From Comamonas sp. JUb58 (GTDB taxonomy: Bacteria > Pseudomonadota > Gammaproteobacteria > Burkholderiales > Burkholderiaceae_C), in contig NZ_SOAL01000004.1 in assembly GCF_004364775.1 (NCBI RefSeq), positions 218,189-282,188 on the forward strand: a stretch of 64,000 nt of DNA, given 5' to 3'. The notes beneath the pieces were generated by a model. The model did not search any database. It saw only the letters and a list, made by a program, of their open reading frames with translations, and was not told the origin of the DNA. The translations under genes and the position numbers were made by a program. Positions 35,097 through 43,958 of this stretch are shown here, one piece after another (within the stretch, counting starts at the first letter, position 1; each line of letters opens with the position of its first letter).

Positions 35097-35203
35097 GGTT
35101 TGACAACACCTGCTACAACGCCTTGTCCGGCACGGCCACCTTCCCGAGTAATGCCTATGGCGAGCCACGCAATGTGATGCTGACTGTGCGTTTCCGGTTC
35201 TGA
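35097..35203 (+). pseudogene. Fragment of the 3' end of a TonB-dependent receptor gene
   Basis: Encodes CYNALSGTATFPSNAYGEPR followed by NVMLTVRFRF and a stop, the same C-terminal strand as the receptor at 29164 (YYNALSGTATFPSN...MLTARYQF), with scattered substitutions. The terminal Phe is kept. The rest of the gene is absent. Confidence 0.85.
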
Positions 35204-35277
35204 GCCGCTGCTCCAAGAGATGTTCTGACGCCACCGCGCTGGACCTGGTTGATGGGCAGAGGTCTGTCAGCCTCGAC

Positions 35278-35607
35278 TCAATCCACAATAAAGAGCTTGG
35301 CTCCGTTGGGGGATGTTGAGCGGTGTGGCTCGGCGTTATCGGCCACCTGGTAGCTCATGCCTGGCGTGAGGTTGAACACGCGGCCATCGGCCAGCTCGGT
35401 GATGAGCTCACCTTCCAGGCACAGCAGCACATGGCCCTTTTCACACCAGTGGTCAGACACATAGCCGGGGGTGTACTCGACCATCCGCACGCGGATATCG
35501 CCAAAGCGCTGGGTGCGCCAGAAGGCCTGGCCCGCCTGGGCGGAATGCTCGGTCGGCTCGATGGCCGACCAGTCGGTGGTCACGAAGGCCATGTCTTTCA
35601 TCTGCAT
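35278..35607 (-). CDS. DHCW-motif cupin protein
   Basis: A 109-residue single-domain cupin. The family signature GYVSDHWCEKGHVLLCLEGE (DHxC...H with the following ELITEL strand) and the second cupin half (NLTPGMSYQVADNAEPHRS) are both present. The His/Cys/His set probably binds a metal. The start at 35607 is preferred over an upstream TTG. It is the second gene of a leftward pair with the acetyltransferase at 35622 (14-base gap). Confidence 0.88.
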   Translation of the reverse strand: MQMKDMAFVTTDWSAIEPTEHSAQAGQAFWRTQRFGDIRVRMVEYTPGYVSDHWCEKGHVLLCLEGELITELADGRVFNLTPGMSYQVADNAEPHRSTSPNGAKLFIVD

Positions 35608-35621
35608 GGTGGCTGTCCTTT

Positions 35622-36146
35622 TCAAGCAAGCGAAGGGGTGGGAGTCAAAGGCATGAGCATTTCATGCCAGGACATGCCGCCGTGGTCGGAGGGGGATGGC
35701 TTCACATATTGGTAGCCCATGCGCTGGTACAGGCCCACATGGCGCTCCTTGCACATCAGGTGGATGCTGGTCTTGCCGCGCGCTGCCATCGCTTGCACGA
35801 AGACGGACATCATCGTGTGAGAGTGGCCTTGGCCTTGGTAGGCCGGGTCCAGCACGACGGACATGATGACGACGTTGGGGGCAGCCGGGTCGTGGCCCAC
35901 CAGTTCCTTGAACGCCTCATCGGACATGACCACCTCGTAGGCGCAACCACTGTTGATAAAGCCGATGACCTGGCCATCCAGCTCCATGATCTGAAAGCCT
36001 TCGGGGTACTGGGCAATGCGGGTTTTGATTTTCGCCAGCGTGGCCGCTTCATCCCCCTCATAGGCGGAGGATTCGATCTGGAAGCAGCGCTCAGCATCAG
36101 CGGGCTGCGCGTTGCGAAAGCTTGGAATACGAGAGGTCTGAGACAT
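35622..36146 (-). CDS. GNAT-family N-acetyltransferase
   Basis: A 174-residue acetyltransferase of the GNAT superfamily. After RNAQPADAERCFQIESSAYE comes the acetyl-CoA binding motif A (IMSVVLDPAYQGQGHSHTMM, a Q-x-x-G-x-G/S type loop) and a motif B region (HLMCKERHVGLYQRMGYQYV). It resembles AANAT-like small-molecule acetyltransferases. It is divergent from the LysR-type regulator at 36237, which probably controls this gene and the following cupin. Confidence 0.88.
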   Translation of the reverse strand: MSQTSRIPSFRNAQPADAERCFQIESSAYEGDEAATLAKIKTRIAQYPEGFQIMELDGQVIGFINSGCAYEVVMSDEAFKELVGHDPAAPNVVIMSVVLDPAYQGQGHSHTMMSVFVQAMAARGKTSIHLMCKERHVGLYQRMGYQYVKPSPSDHGGMSWHEMLMPLTPTPSLA

Positions 36147-36199
36147 ACACGAGAGCAACAAATGAACGACAAGCCGACATGGTAGGTCTTTTGCAACGC

Positions 36200-36232
36200 G
36201 CATATACTGCATTTTCTTCAGCATATAGTGCA
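36200..36232. promoter_or_regulatory. Direct repeats in the GNAT/LysR divergent promoter
   Basis: GCATATACTGCA and GCATATAGTGCA are spaced 21 bases start to start, two helical turns, just before the LysR start. Such phased repeats suit a LysR-type operator. Confidence 0.5.
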
Positions 36233-36236
36233 GACC

Positions 36237-37157
36237 ATGCATGATGCTCTGCGACAGCTTGATCTCAACCTTTTGCTGGTGTTCGATGCCCTGTACCGGC
36301 ACCGCAGCGTGGTGGCGGCGGCCACCGAGTTGTCTATCAGCCCCTCGGCCTGCAGCCATGCGTTGGCCCGCTTGCGCGGCGCACTGGCCGACGAGCTGTT
36401 CATCCGCGAAGGTGCGGGCATGCAGCCCACCGCCAGAGCCCACAAGCTGGCAGAAGGTGTGCAAGATGGCCTGCGGCTGCTGGCCAACAGTTTGGGAGAG
36501 GGGCGCGCCTTCCAGCCATCGACCAGCAAGCAGACCTTTGTATTTGGCGCGACCGATTTCACCGCCTTTGCCGTGATGCCGCGCCTTATCGCTGCCATTG
36601 AGGCCGCTGCACCACGCATTCGCACCAAGGTGGAGCCGGTGCGCAGGCGCGATGCGCTGGACGCGCTGGTGTCAGGCCGGGTGCATTTTGCGTTGGGCAT
36701 TGCCGACGCGCATGCCACCAGCCACCCTGAGCTGGAGTCGCTGCGCTTTTATGAAGAGGACTATGTGGTGCTGGCCCGCCAGGGCCACCCCCGGGTGCGG
36801 GACAAGCTGGCACTGGAGCAGTATTTGCAGGAGCGCCACGTGGCCGTGCTGCCCTGGGAGACAGAAGCCAGCGTGATCGACGCAGCCTTGCTGCGCGCCA
36901 AGCATGCACGCGATGTGGCCTTGGAGCTGCCCCATATGCTCGCCGTGCCGGTCATCATCGCCAGCACGGATTACCTCGCCACCCTGCCGCGCAGCTTGGC
37001 GATGCAGGCCGCCGACAGCTTGCCGCTGCAAGTGTTGCCGGCGCCCTTTCGTACGCCCCTCTACAGCCTCCATGTGTTCTTCCATCAAAGGCATGCCAGC
37101 AGCGCCAGCCAGCAATGGATGCTGGCCCAGCTCCAGAAGGCGCTGGCGAGCCCTTGA
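36237..37157 (+). CDS. LysR-family transcriptional regulator
   Basis: A 306-residue LysR-type regulator: N-terminal winged helix (LDLNLLLVFDALYRHRSVVA, ELSISPSACSHALARLRG) and a C-terminal co-inducer domain (TFVFGATDFTAFAVMPRLIA, VHFALGIADAHAT). The helix-turn-helix resembles the NahR/NodD-like group. The ATG at 36237 is chosen; a GTG nine bases earlier is possible. It is divergent from the GNAT-cupin pair. Confidence 0.94.
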   Translation: MHDALRQLDLNLLLVFDALYRHRSVVAAATELSISPSACSHALARLRGALADELFIREGAGMQPTARAHKLAEGVQDGLRLLANSLGEGRAFQPSTSKQTFVFGATDFTAFAVMPRLIAAIEAAAPRIRTKVEPVRRRDALDALVSGRVHFALGIADAHATSHPELESLRFYEEDYVVLARQGHPRVRDKLALEQYLQERHVAVLPWETEASVIDAALLRAKHARDVALELPHMLAVPVIIASTDYLATLPRSLAMQAADSLPLQVLPAPFRTPLYSLHVFFHQRHASSASQQWMLAQLQKALASP

Positions 37158-37220
37158 GACCTGCTCACCACTCGCTTTTTTAGGCTCGGCATCGCCTGGC
37201 CGCGCGCCGAACGGGCGCCC

Positions 37221-38210
37221 TTATGCAGAGGCGCGCTTGCTGAGCTTGGCCTTAGTCTTTGTCTTGGTCTTAGGTATGGCCAGGGTATTGAGCGCCGCGC
37301 AGTCGATCGATGCCTCGTGCTTGAGCCAGTCCAAAAAGGCCTGCAGGCCCGGCTTGGCGGCGGCCTCTTCGCGGTAAACCGCGTAGTAGGCCAGGGGCGA
37401 GAGCACCGCGATGTCGGGAAACAGCCGGACCAGGCGGCCGGAGGTCACGTCGTCACAGGCCATCACGCTTCGCGCCAGCGCGATGCCCTGGCCATCAACG
37501 GCCGCTTGCAGCACGGCGGCCGAGTTGTTGATGCGGTGGCCGCGATGGACGCTGGCCTGGCCCACACCCGCATGGGCAAACCAGGCCGCCCAGTGGACAT
37601 AGTCCTGGCTGCCTTCGCCGGTCATGTCGTGGATGAGGGGGTGTTGCAGCAGGTCTTGTGGCTTTTGGAACTTGTGCGTTTTGGCATAGGCGGGCGAGCA
37701 GACCGGGAAGACCAGCTCATCCATCAGCTTGTCTGCCACCAAGCCGGGCCAGCGCCCTGCCCCATAACGCACGCCGACATCGATGTGCTGCGCGACAAAA
37801 TCCACCAGGCGTTGGCTGGTGTCCATCAGCAAGTCGGTATCGGGCACCTGTGCGGTAAAGCGCTCGATGCGCGGCAGCAGCCACTTGGCCGCAAAGGCCG
37901 GGCTGACGGTGAGCTTGATGGCCCCATTGGCCACTGGCTGGGCCAGCTTGCTGGCCCCCAGTTGCAGGCGCTCAAAGCCGGCGCGTATATCGGGCAGCGC
38001 TGACAGTGCCAATGCGTTGGGTACCAGCCGCTGCCGGCCACTGCTGGCACGGGTAAACAGCGGTGCACCAATGCTCTCCTCCAAGCTGCGCACCAACTGC
38101 CCTACCGCTGCCGAGCTGACATGCATTTCCTCCGCCGCTGCCGAGAAGCTTTGGTGGCGGGCAGCGGCTTCAAAAGCGCGCAGCGCGTTGAGGGACGATA
38201 AAAGGCTCAT
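37221..38210 (-). CDS. GcvA-like LysR-family regulator
   Basis: A 329-residue LysR regulator with SLNALRAFEAAARHQSFSAA and the helix-turn-helix VSSAAVGQLVRSLEESIGAP, the pattern of the GcvA/AmpR group. The co-inducer domain follows (IKLTVSPAFAAKWLLPRI, HIDVGVRYGAGRWPGL). The C-terminus carries an unusual basic tail KTKTKTKAKLSKRA. It is divergent, across about 190 bases, from the cupin-amine oxidase-ADH-MFS operon, which it most likely controls. A fragment of a paralogue's 3' end lies at 34979. Confidence 0.94.
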   Translation of the reverse strand: MSLLSSLNALRAFEAAARHQSFSAAAEEMHVSSAAVGQLVRSLEESIGAPLFTRASSGRQRLVPNALALSALPDIRAGFERLQLGASKLAQPVANGAIKLTVSPAFAAKWLLPRIERFTAQVPDTDLLMDTSQRLVDFVAQHIDVGVRYGAGRWPGLVADKLMDELVFPVCSPAYAKTHKFQKPQDLLQHPLIHDMTGEGSQDYVHWAAWFAHAGVGQASVHRGHRINNSAAVLQAAVDGQGIALARSVMACDDVTSGRLVRLFPDIAVLSPLAYYAVYREEAAAKPGLQAFLDWLKHEASIDCAALNTLAIPKTKTKTKAKLSKRASA

Positions 38211-38397
38211 GGGAAATATTTTCTTTAACGCTGGCAAAGAATAAAGCGTTTGTCAGGCGGCCAACAACCGAGAACAATCCCGCCATCCTAGTGCTTTGTG
38301 GGGCCGGTGGAAAGTTCGGCCATCTTTGGCTGACAAAGACCAGATTTGCCAGCTAAGCGCTGCCCGCACAGCCCCATCTGCCCCACAGCCTTCTGCC

Positions 38398-39072
38398 ATG
38401 CATATCCACGCCGATCTGAACCAAGCGGTACACATCACCCCCTGCGACTACCAATGGACGCCTTCGCCACTGCCCGGTGTCGAGCGCATGATGCTGGACC
38501 GGGTGGGTGCCGAAGTGGCCCGCGCCACCAGCCTGGTGCGCTATGCGCCGGGCTCGCACTTCTCTGCCCACCAACACCCGGGCGGGGAGGAGATTCTGGT
38601 GCTGTCCGGCGTCTTCTCCGATGAAACCGGCGACTACCCCCGTGGCTGGTACTCGCGCAACCCACCGCAGTCGGCGCACCGGCCGCACACGGAGCCCGGC
38701 GCGCTGATCTTTGTGAAGCTCCAGCAGATGCGCCCGGATGACACGGCGGTGGTACGCATCAATGCGCTGGACCGCGCGAACTGGCACCAGGCCGATGGGC
38801 GCGATACCTGTCTGCTTTTTCAGAACGACGAGGAGCGGGTCTACACCGAGCAGCTGCCCGACCAAGGCCGCCTGCTCTGCGATGCCAGCGGCGGGCTGGA
38901 GCTGCTGGTGCTTGCCGGTGCGCTGGTGGTGCAGGGGCAGCATTACCCGGAAGGCAGCTGGCTGCGGCTGCCGGCCGGTTCGCAGCCGCAGATGGAAGCG
39001 GTGGGCGACACGATGGTTTTTGTGAAGACCGGGCACCTGGCCGCCCTTGCCCGCCGTGGTGCCCCGTGCTGA
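38398..39072 (+). CDS. ChrR-type double cupin protein
   Basis: A 224-residue protein with two cupin units. The first has the metal-binding set SHFSAHQHPGGEEILVLSG, as in the cupin of ChrR anti-sigma factors and related proteins. The second (GGLELLVLAGALVVQGQHYP) is less complete. There is no zinc anti-sigma domain at the N-terminus, so it is probably an oxygenase-like or sensor cupin rather than an anti-sigma factor. First gene of a four-gene operon; its stop overlaps the next start. Confidence 0.85.
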   Translation: MHIHADLNQAVHITPCDYQWTPSPLPGVERMMLDRVGAEVARATSLVRYAPGSHFSAHQHPGGEEILVLSGVFSDETGDYPRGWYSRNPPQSAHRPHTEPGALIFVKLQQMRPDDTAVVRINALDRANWHQADGRDTCLLFQNDEERVYTEQLPDQGRLLCDASGGLELLVLAGALVVQGQHYPEGSWLRLPAGSQPQMEAVGDTMVFVKTGHLAALARRGAPC

Positions 39073-40205
39073 GCCGCACCTCTATCGCCATTGTGGGCGG
39101 GGGCTTGAGTGGCCTGTATGCCGCCTATTTGCTGGAGCAGGAAGGCATTGACTATGTGCTGTTGGATGCCCAGGACCGCAGCGGCGGCCGCCTGCTGGCC
39201 GCCGACCACCAAGGCGCCCGGGTGGACCTGGGAGCGACCTGGTTCTGGCCCGAGATACAAGCGGAGCCGTGGGCCTTGGTGCAGGCACTGCAGTTGCCCA
39301 CGTTCAGACAGCCCGAGGCCGGTGACTTTCTGATCGACGCATCGCCACATATGGCCCCCAGACGCATCAGCGCTGGCACGCAAGAATCCACCGCCTCCAT
39401 GCGCATGGCGGGCGGCCTGGCCGCCTTGGCCGATGCGCTACGCGCCCGGCTGCCCAGCGCCAGATTGCGGCTGGGCCATCGGGTATCGGCCGTGCATCGG
39501 CTGGAGAGCGGCGCTGTGCGCATCCACGCCATCGGCGCACAGGGGCCGAGGGAGCTAGAGGCCCACCAGGTACTGCTGGCCTTGCCGCCCCGGCTGGCCG
39601 TTGACAGCATCGCCTTTGCGCCGCCTTTGCCTGCAGCGCTGGCCAAGGCCTGGGCCGCTTGCCCCACCTGGATGGCGCCGCATGCCAAATATGTGGCGCT
39701 GTACCCCCGGCCCTTCTGGCGCGCGCAAGGCCTCAGTGGTGCGGCCCGCAGCTATGCCGGGCCGATGGCGGAGATCCATGACGCATCGCCCCTGCAAGGG
39801 GCGGGGGCGCTGTTTGGCTTTATCGGCATCCACGCCAGCGCGCGCCGCCAATTGGGCGAGCAGGCGCTGCTGGCCCATTGCAGGCAGCAAATGGGCCGCT
39901 TGTTTGGGGCCGAAGCGCTGCAGCCCAGCGCCGAATGGATCAAGGACTGGTCGCAGGATGCCTACACCGCCAGCGCGGCCGATACCGAAGGCGCGGGCGG
40001 CCATCCCACCGCACCCGCCATGGCCGCCCATGAAGGCCCTTGGCAGGCTTGCCTGCTGGGCATTGGCAGTGAATGGTCCGCGCAGTTTCCCGGCTATGTG
40101 GCCGGCGCGGTAGATGCCGCGACGCATGGCGTCCAAGCCTCGCTCGCAGCAGCCACCCTCACTAAAGAACAAGCTGGCACGGCAGTTAAGAAGGAGACGC
40201 CATGA
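39066..40205 (+). CDS. FAD-dependent amine oxidase-like flavoprotein
   Basis: A 379-residue flavoprotein of the monoamine oxidase fold. It has an N-terminal dinucleotide motif (SIAIVGGGLSGLYAAYLLEQ), the GG doublet and Arg after strand 2 (LDAQDRSGGRLLA), DLGATWFWP, and a C-terminal FAD contact (GIGSEWSAQFPGYVAGAVDA). It is shorter than classical MAO (about 450). It starts at a GTG that overlaps the stop of the cupin gene. Probably oxidises an amine to an imine/aldehyde; the substrate is unknown. Confidence 0.88.
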   Translation: MLSRTSIAIVGGGLSGLYAAYLLEQEGIDYVLLDAQDRSGGRLLAADHQGARVDLGATWFWPEIQAEPWALVQALQLPTFRQPEAGDFLIDASPHMAPRRISAGTQESTASMRMAGGLAALADALRARLPSARLRLGHRVSAVHRLESGAVRIHAIGAQGPRELEAHQVLLALPPRLAVDSIAFAPPLPAALAKAWAACPTWMAPHAKYVALYPRPFWRAQGLSGAARSYAGPMAEIHDASPLQGAGALFGFIGIHASARRQLGEQALLAHCRQQMGRLFGAEALQPSAEWIKDWSQDAYTASAADTEGAGGHPTAPAMAAHEGPWQACLLGIGSEWSAQFPGYVAGAVDAATHGVQASLAAATLTKEQAGTAVKKETP

Positions 40206-41227
40206 CATCGACGTACCACGCAATGCAGCGGACATCCCCCGGGGTGCTGGAATGGGTGGAACGCCCACGGCCCACGCCGGGCGCTGGCGAAGTGCTGATT
40301 GCCGTGGAAGCCTGCGGCATGTGCGGCGCCGATCTGGCAGACGTGCATGCGCAGCGCAATGGCCCGCGTGTGCCGGGCCATGAGGTGGTGGGCCGTATCG
40401 CAGCGCTGGGCCCGGATGTGCCGCCCATGTGGACCTTGGGCATGCGTGTAGGTGTGGGGCGCCTTGGCGGCCATTGCAATGCCTGCAGCCTGTGCCGGCA
40501 AGGGCTGTTTCAGCTTTGCCGCAACCAGCAGGCGGTGGGCAGCAGCTGCGATGGCGGCTATGCAGAAATGATGCTGGCCCGGGCTACCGGCCTGGTCGCC
40601 ATACCGGAGGCCCTGGACAGCCTGCAAGCCGCGCCGCTGCTGTGCGCGGGCTTGGCCACGTTCAATGCCATGCGCAAGTCGGGAGCCCTGGCGGGCGATC
40701 TGGTCGCCATCCAAGGCATTGGCGGCCTGGGCCATCTGGCGCTGCAGTATGCCCGCAAGATGGGCTTCAGGGTGGTGGCGGTGGGCCGGGGCACGGACAT
40801 TGCCGCCGACGTGCGGGCACTTGGCGCGCACCACTACATCGACACCGACCACCAAGACCCGGTGCAGGCGCTGCAGGCCATGGGTGGTGCGCAGTTGCTG
40901 CTGACCACCATCACGGACAGCGCAGCTGTATCGCAACTGCTGCCCGCCTTGGCGCCGCAGGGCCAACTGCTGGTGCTGGGTGTGGGCAAAGAGGCGATCA
41001 GCGTATCGCCCGGCTTTATCGTCTCCGGCGAGCGGGCCATGGCCGGCTCCATTACCGGCAGCCCCTATGACGCCGAGAAGACACTGGACTTCAGCCTGCT
41101 GGCGGATATTCGCCCTTGGATCGAGACCATGCCGCTGGAGCGTGCGCCCGAGGCCTTGGCCCGCATGGCATCAGGCCAGGTCAAGTTCCGCATGGTGCTG
41201 ACGATGAACGCAGGAGAACAACAATGA
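40202..41227 (+). CDS. Zinc-dependent alcohol dehydrogenase
   Basis: A 341-residue medium-chain dehydrogenase. Catalytic zinc ligands: Cys in ACGMCGADLADVH and the GHE motif (VPGHEVVGR). Structural zinc: a four-Cys loop in CNACSLCRQGLFQLCRNQ. NAD(P) motif: AIQGIGGLGHLALQYARKMG. The ATG shares its ATGA with the previous stop. In this operon it may reduce or oxidise the aldehyde made by the amine oxidase, which is an inference from gene order. Confidence 0.92.
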   Translation: MTSTYHAMQRTSPGVLEWVERPRPTPGAGEVLIAVEACGMCGADLADVHAQRNGPRVPGHEVVGRIAALGPDVPPMWTLGMRVGVGRLGGHCNACSLCRQGLFQLCRNQQAVGSSCDGGYAEMMLARATGLVAIPEALDSLQAAPLLCAGLATFNAMRKSGALAGDLVAIQGIGGLGHLALQYARKMGFRVVAVGRGTDIAADVRALGAHHYIDTDHQDPVQALQAMGGAQLLLTTITDSAAVSQLLPALAPQGQLLVLGVGKEAISVSPGFIVSGERAMAGSITGSPYDAEKTLDFSLLADIRPWIETMPLERAPEALARMASGQVKFRMVLTMNAGEQQ

Positions 41228-42393
41228 ATATCAATCCTTCGGTAGCGCGCCTGGCGCTGGCGCAGGCGCTGTCGGGCGCCAACACCACGGTGGTGTATGC
41301 GACGGGCGCGATCATCGGCCATATGCTTGCACCCCGGCCCGAGCTGGCGACCTTGCCAATCACGATGTTTGTGGTGGGTATGGCGATCTCCACCCTGCCG
41401 GCGGGCCAGGTGGCACGGCGCTATGGGCGTGCCCGGGCCTTCCAACTGGGCAACCTCAGCGGGGTGTTGATGGGGCTGATCGCGAGCCTGGCGATTGTGC
41501 AAGGCTCGTTTGCGCTGTATTGCCTGGCTACGCTATTTGGCGGCGCCTATGCGGCTGTGGTGCTGAGTTTTCGGTTTGCGGCGGCCGAATGTGTATCGCC
41601 GGAGGAGAAGCCCAAGGCGCTGTCTACCGTGCTGGCAGGCGGCGTGCTGGCCGGCGTGGTGGGGCCGCAGCTGGTGAGCGCCACGATGAATGCCTGGCCG
41701 CCCTATGCCTACAGCCTCACCTATATCTGCTCGTCCATCGTCGCGGTGCTGTCGGCCCTCGTGCTGCGGGGCGTGAAGTTCCAAACCATCCAGCCACGCA
41801 GCGGGACGGCAGTGGCCCGGCCGCTCGGCCCCATCGTGCGGCAGCCGCAGTTTGTGGTGGCCCTGCTCTGCGGCACCGTCAGCTACCTGCTGATGAACTT
41901 CATGATGACCAGCGCACCGCTGGCGATGGAGCTGTGCGGCATCTCGCGCACGCATTCCAACTACGGTATCGAGATGCATGTGATCGCGATGTACGCGCCG
42001 AGCTTTTTTACCGGCAGCCTGATCAAGCGCTTTGGCGAGAGCCGCATCATTTTTGCCGGCCTGGTGCTGACGGCTCTGGCTGCCATCACCGGACTGGCGG
42101 GCATCAGCGTTTCGCATTTCTGGGTGGGCCTGGTGCTGCTGGGCCTGGGCTGGAACTTCGGCTTCCTGGGAGCTTCGGCCTTGGTGCTGAAATGCCATGC
42201 GCCCGAAGACGGCCCGCGCGTGCAGTCGCTCAATGACTTTGTCGTCTTCGGCGCAATGGCTGTGGGCTCGTTCGCATCGGGCAGCCTGCTGACCACCTGG
42301 GGCTGGGACTGGGTGGTTGGGCCGATGCTGCCACTGGTGCTGGTGGCGGTGTTGTCGCTGGGGTGGCTGGCGCGGGTGCGGCCTGGTAAATAA
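41224..42393 (+). CDS. MFS transporter
   Basis: A 389-residue major facilitator protein with about 12 predicted membrane segments. The cytoplasmic loop 2-3 motif is AGQVARRYGRARAFQLGN (G-x3-R-R-x-GR). Its start overlaps the ADH stop as ATGA. Last gene of the cupin/amine oxidase/ADH operon, so it probably moves the substrate or product of that pathway. The direction of transport is not visible. Confidence 0.9.
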   Translation: MNINPSVARLALAQALSGANTTVVYATGAIIGHMLAPRPELATLPITMFVVGMAISTLPAGQVARRYGRARAFQLGNLSGVLMGLIASLAIVQGSFALYCLATLFGGAYAAVVLSFRFAAAECVSPEEKPKALSTVLAGGVLAGVVGPQLVSATMNAWPPYAYSLTYICSSIVAVLSALVLRGVKFQTIQPRSGTAVARPLGPIVRQPQFVVALLCGTVSYLLMNFMMTSAPLAMELCGISRTHSNYGIEMHVIAMYAPSFFTGSLIKRFGESRIIFAGLVLTALAAITGLAGISVSHFWVGLVLLGLGWNFGFLGASALVLKCHAPEDGPRVQSLNDFVVFGAMAVGSFASGSLLTTWGWDWVVGPMLPLVLVAVLSLGWLARVRPGK

Positions 42394-42500
42394 GATCTGC
42401 AGCCTGAATTGCTTGTCCGGTTCATTTCTTAAGGGATGGGCTTCTGGTTTTACACTGGCGCGCTGTGGGAGCACAGGTCTGCGCCCCGGGAAGGCCATGC

Positions 42501-43169
42501 ATGAAGCTCGATGGGCAAGCCGTTGTGGGATCTCCGATCGCCGATGTGATCTTTGAAGAAAAGCGCGTGCTGCTGATGCTCGATGACGGCCGGCAACTCG
42601 CCGCACCGCTGTCCTGGGTGGAGCCCAAGGTGGTGGCGATGAACGCGCAAGAACGCTCGCAATGGGTAGCGACCGCGGACCGACGCGGCGTCAACTGGCC
42701 CAGCGCTGGCCAGACTTCGGCTGACGGCGCGCTCAATGTCTGGACCTTGGAGCAGGATGCGCTGTTTGAAGCGGCGCTGGCGGAGCTGAAGGCCTTGGAC
42801 TGGAAGGCGGACCAGCTAGGCAGCCGCAGCCGGGCGCTGGTGGCCCTGTGGCGCCTGGTGGCCGATGGCTATAACGGCGGGCTGCTGCAGTTTCTGGGCA
42901 ACTGGGGCATGGCCGAGATGGATGCGGTGCTGGCTGCACTAGCGGAGATCCAGGCCAGCGCGACGCTCGATGTGGTGACGGAGTTCTGGCGCCTGGTAGG
43001 CCCCATTGCCCAGTCCGAAGAGGTCAACTCCATCGATGATGTGTACCGCGCCGTGGCGGGTGATCTGTCAGGGCAGATCGAGGAACTGGACGAACAGTTC
43101 TGGGAAGCAGCGGAAGAACTGGTCAAGCAGGTGCCAGCGTTTTTTGGGCCCGCGCCGTCGGCCAGCTGA
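42501..43169 (+). CDS. DUF2442 plus DMP19/DUF4375-type fusion protein
   Basis: A 222-residue protein. The N-terminal 65 residues match DUF2442 (ADVIFEEKRVLLMLDDGRQL, PLSWVEPKVVAM). The C-terminal part has the DMP19/DUF4375 hallmark NGGLLQFLGNWGMAEMD and acidic helices. GGGAAGG lies upstream of the ATG at 42501. DMP19 of Neisseria is described as a DNA-mimic or antitoxin-like protein; whether this acidic domain mimics DNA is not shown. Confidence 0.75.
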   Translation: MKLDGQAVVGSPIADVIFEEKRVLLMLDDGRQLAAPLSWVEPKVVAMNAQERSQWVATADRRGVNWPSAGQTSADGALNVWTLEQDALFEAALAELKALDWKADQLGSRSRALVALWRLVADGYNGGLLQFLGNWGMAEMDAVLAALAEIQASATLDVVTEFWRLVGPIAQSEEVNSIDDVYRAVAGDLSGQIEELDEQFWEAAEELVKQVPAFFGPAPSAS

Positions 43170-43232
43170 TTCGCGACCAAGCACAAACCAACAGCCCTCC
43201 ACTTGCATGTAAGGCTGTTGTGCGTCTGGGCA

Positions 43233-43754
43233 CTACTTGTCGTTATTGGCGCTCAGGTTGTCCAGCAGGTCATCGAGCGACTTGAATTCGATGGTCTCCA
43301 CGCCGTCGTTCTCGTCGATCGAGATATCTTCCAGCGCCAGCTCCTCGCAGAGCTGCGCGCGCACCCAGCAGTGCGGAAACTGCTTGGGCGCGACAAAGGA
43401 CAGCAGCACCGCATCGGCAAACACGGCCACCGAATGCAGGCTCAGGTCATCGCGCAGGTCGGTGAGCTCTTCGACCTCGTCTTCTTCTACGGCCTCTTCC
43501 ACTTCCACCGCGATATCGTTGATCAATTCCTTCCATTGGTCGGCCGGCATGGCCAGAAAGCGCTGGGTATTGGCGATCAGGGCCTCCACATCCATCTCGG
43601 GGTTGTCGGCCAGCTCCGGGTCGACATTCACATGGATATCCGCCCCCGCAGCCTGAAACCGCACGCTGCCAACCACAAAGCCATCGTCGGCTTGTACGTC
43701 GTTGAGAAGCTGGCTCGCTGCAATGGCGTCTCGAAGATGGGCAATCTGGGTCAT
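43233..43754 (-). CDS. Acidic hypothetical protein
   Basis: A 173-residue, strongly acidic soluble protein (e.g. VEVEEAVEEDEVEELTDLRD). It starts MTQIAHLRDAIAASQLLNDV and ends SLDDLLDNLSANNDK. No domain recognised. Stand-alone and convergent with the DUF2442 gene. Confidence 0.8.
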   Translation of the reverse strand: MTQIAHLRDAIAASQLLNDVQADDGFVVGSVRFQAAGADIHVNVDPELADNPEMDVEALIANTQRFLAMPADQWKELINDIAVEVEEAVEEDEVEELTDLRDDLSLHSVAVFADAVLLSFVAPKQFPHCWVRAQLCEELALEDISIDENDGVETIEFKSLDDLLDNLSANNDK

Positions 43755-43958
43755 GGGGCCGTCCTTGCGTTGAATGGAAGGGCCATCATAAGCGGCTACT
43801 TTTGAAAGCTCTACCGTAGCGACGAATGACTGTCATTCGGCGAACTGGCAGGAACTCAACATTTCTTGTCCTGCTTGCGCGATTGCGCCAGCGCATCTTC
43901 CCTTACGCTTGCCGGTTGCTTGATCTCTTCGCCCTCCCAGGTTTGCCTGCCCGACGCC

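Noticed and set aside
38398..39072. ChrR anti-sigma factor
   Set aside because: It lacks the N-terminal zinc-binding anti-sigma domain and no sigma-factor gene is adjacent.
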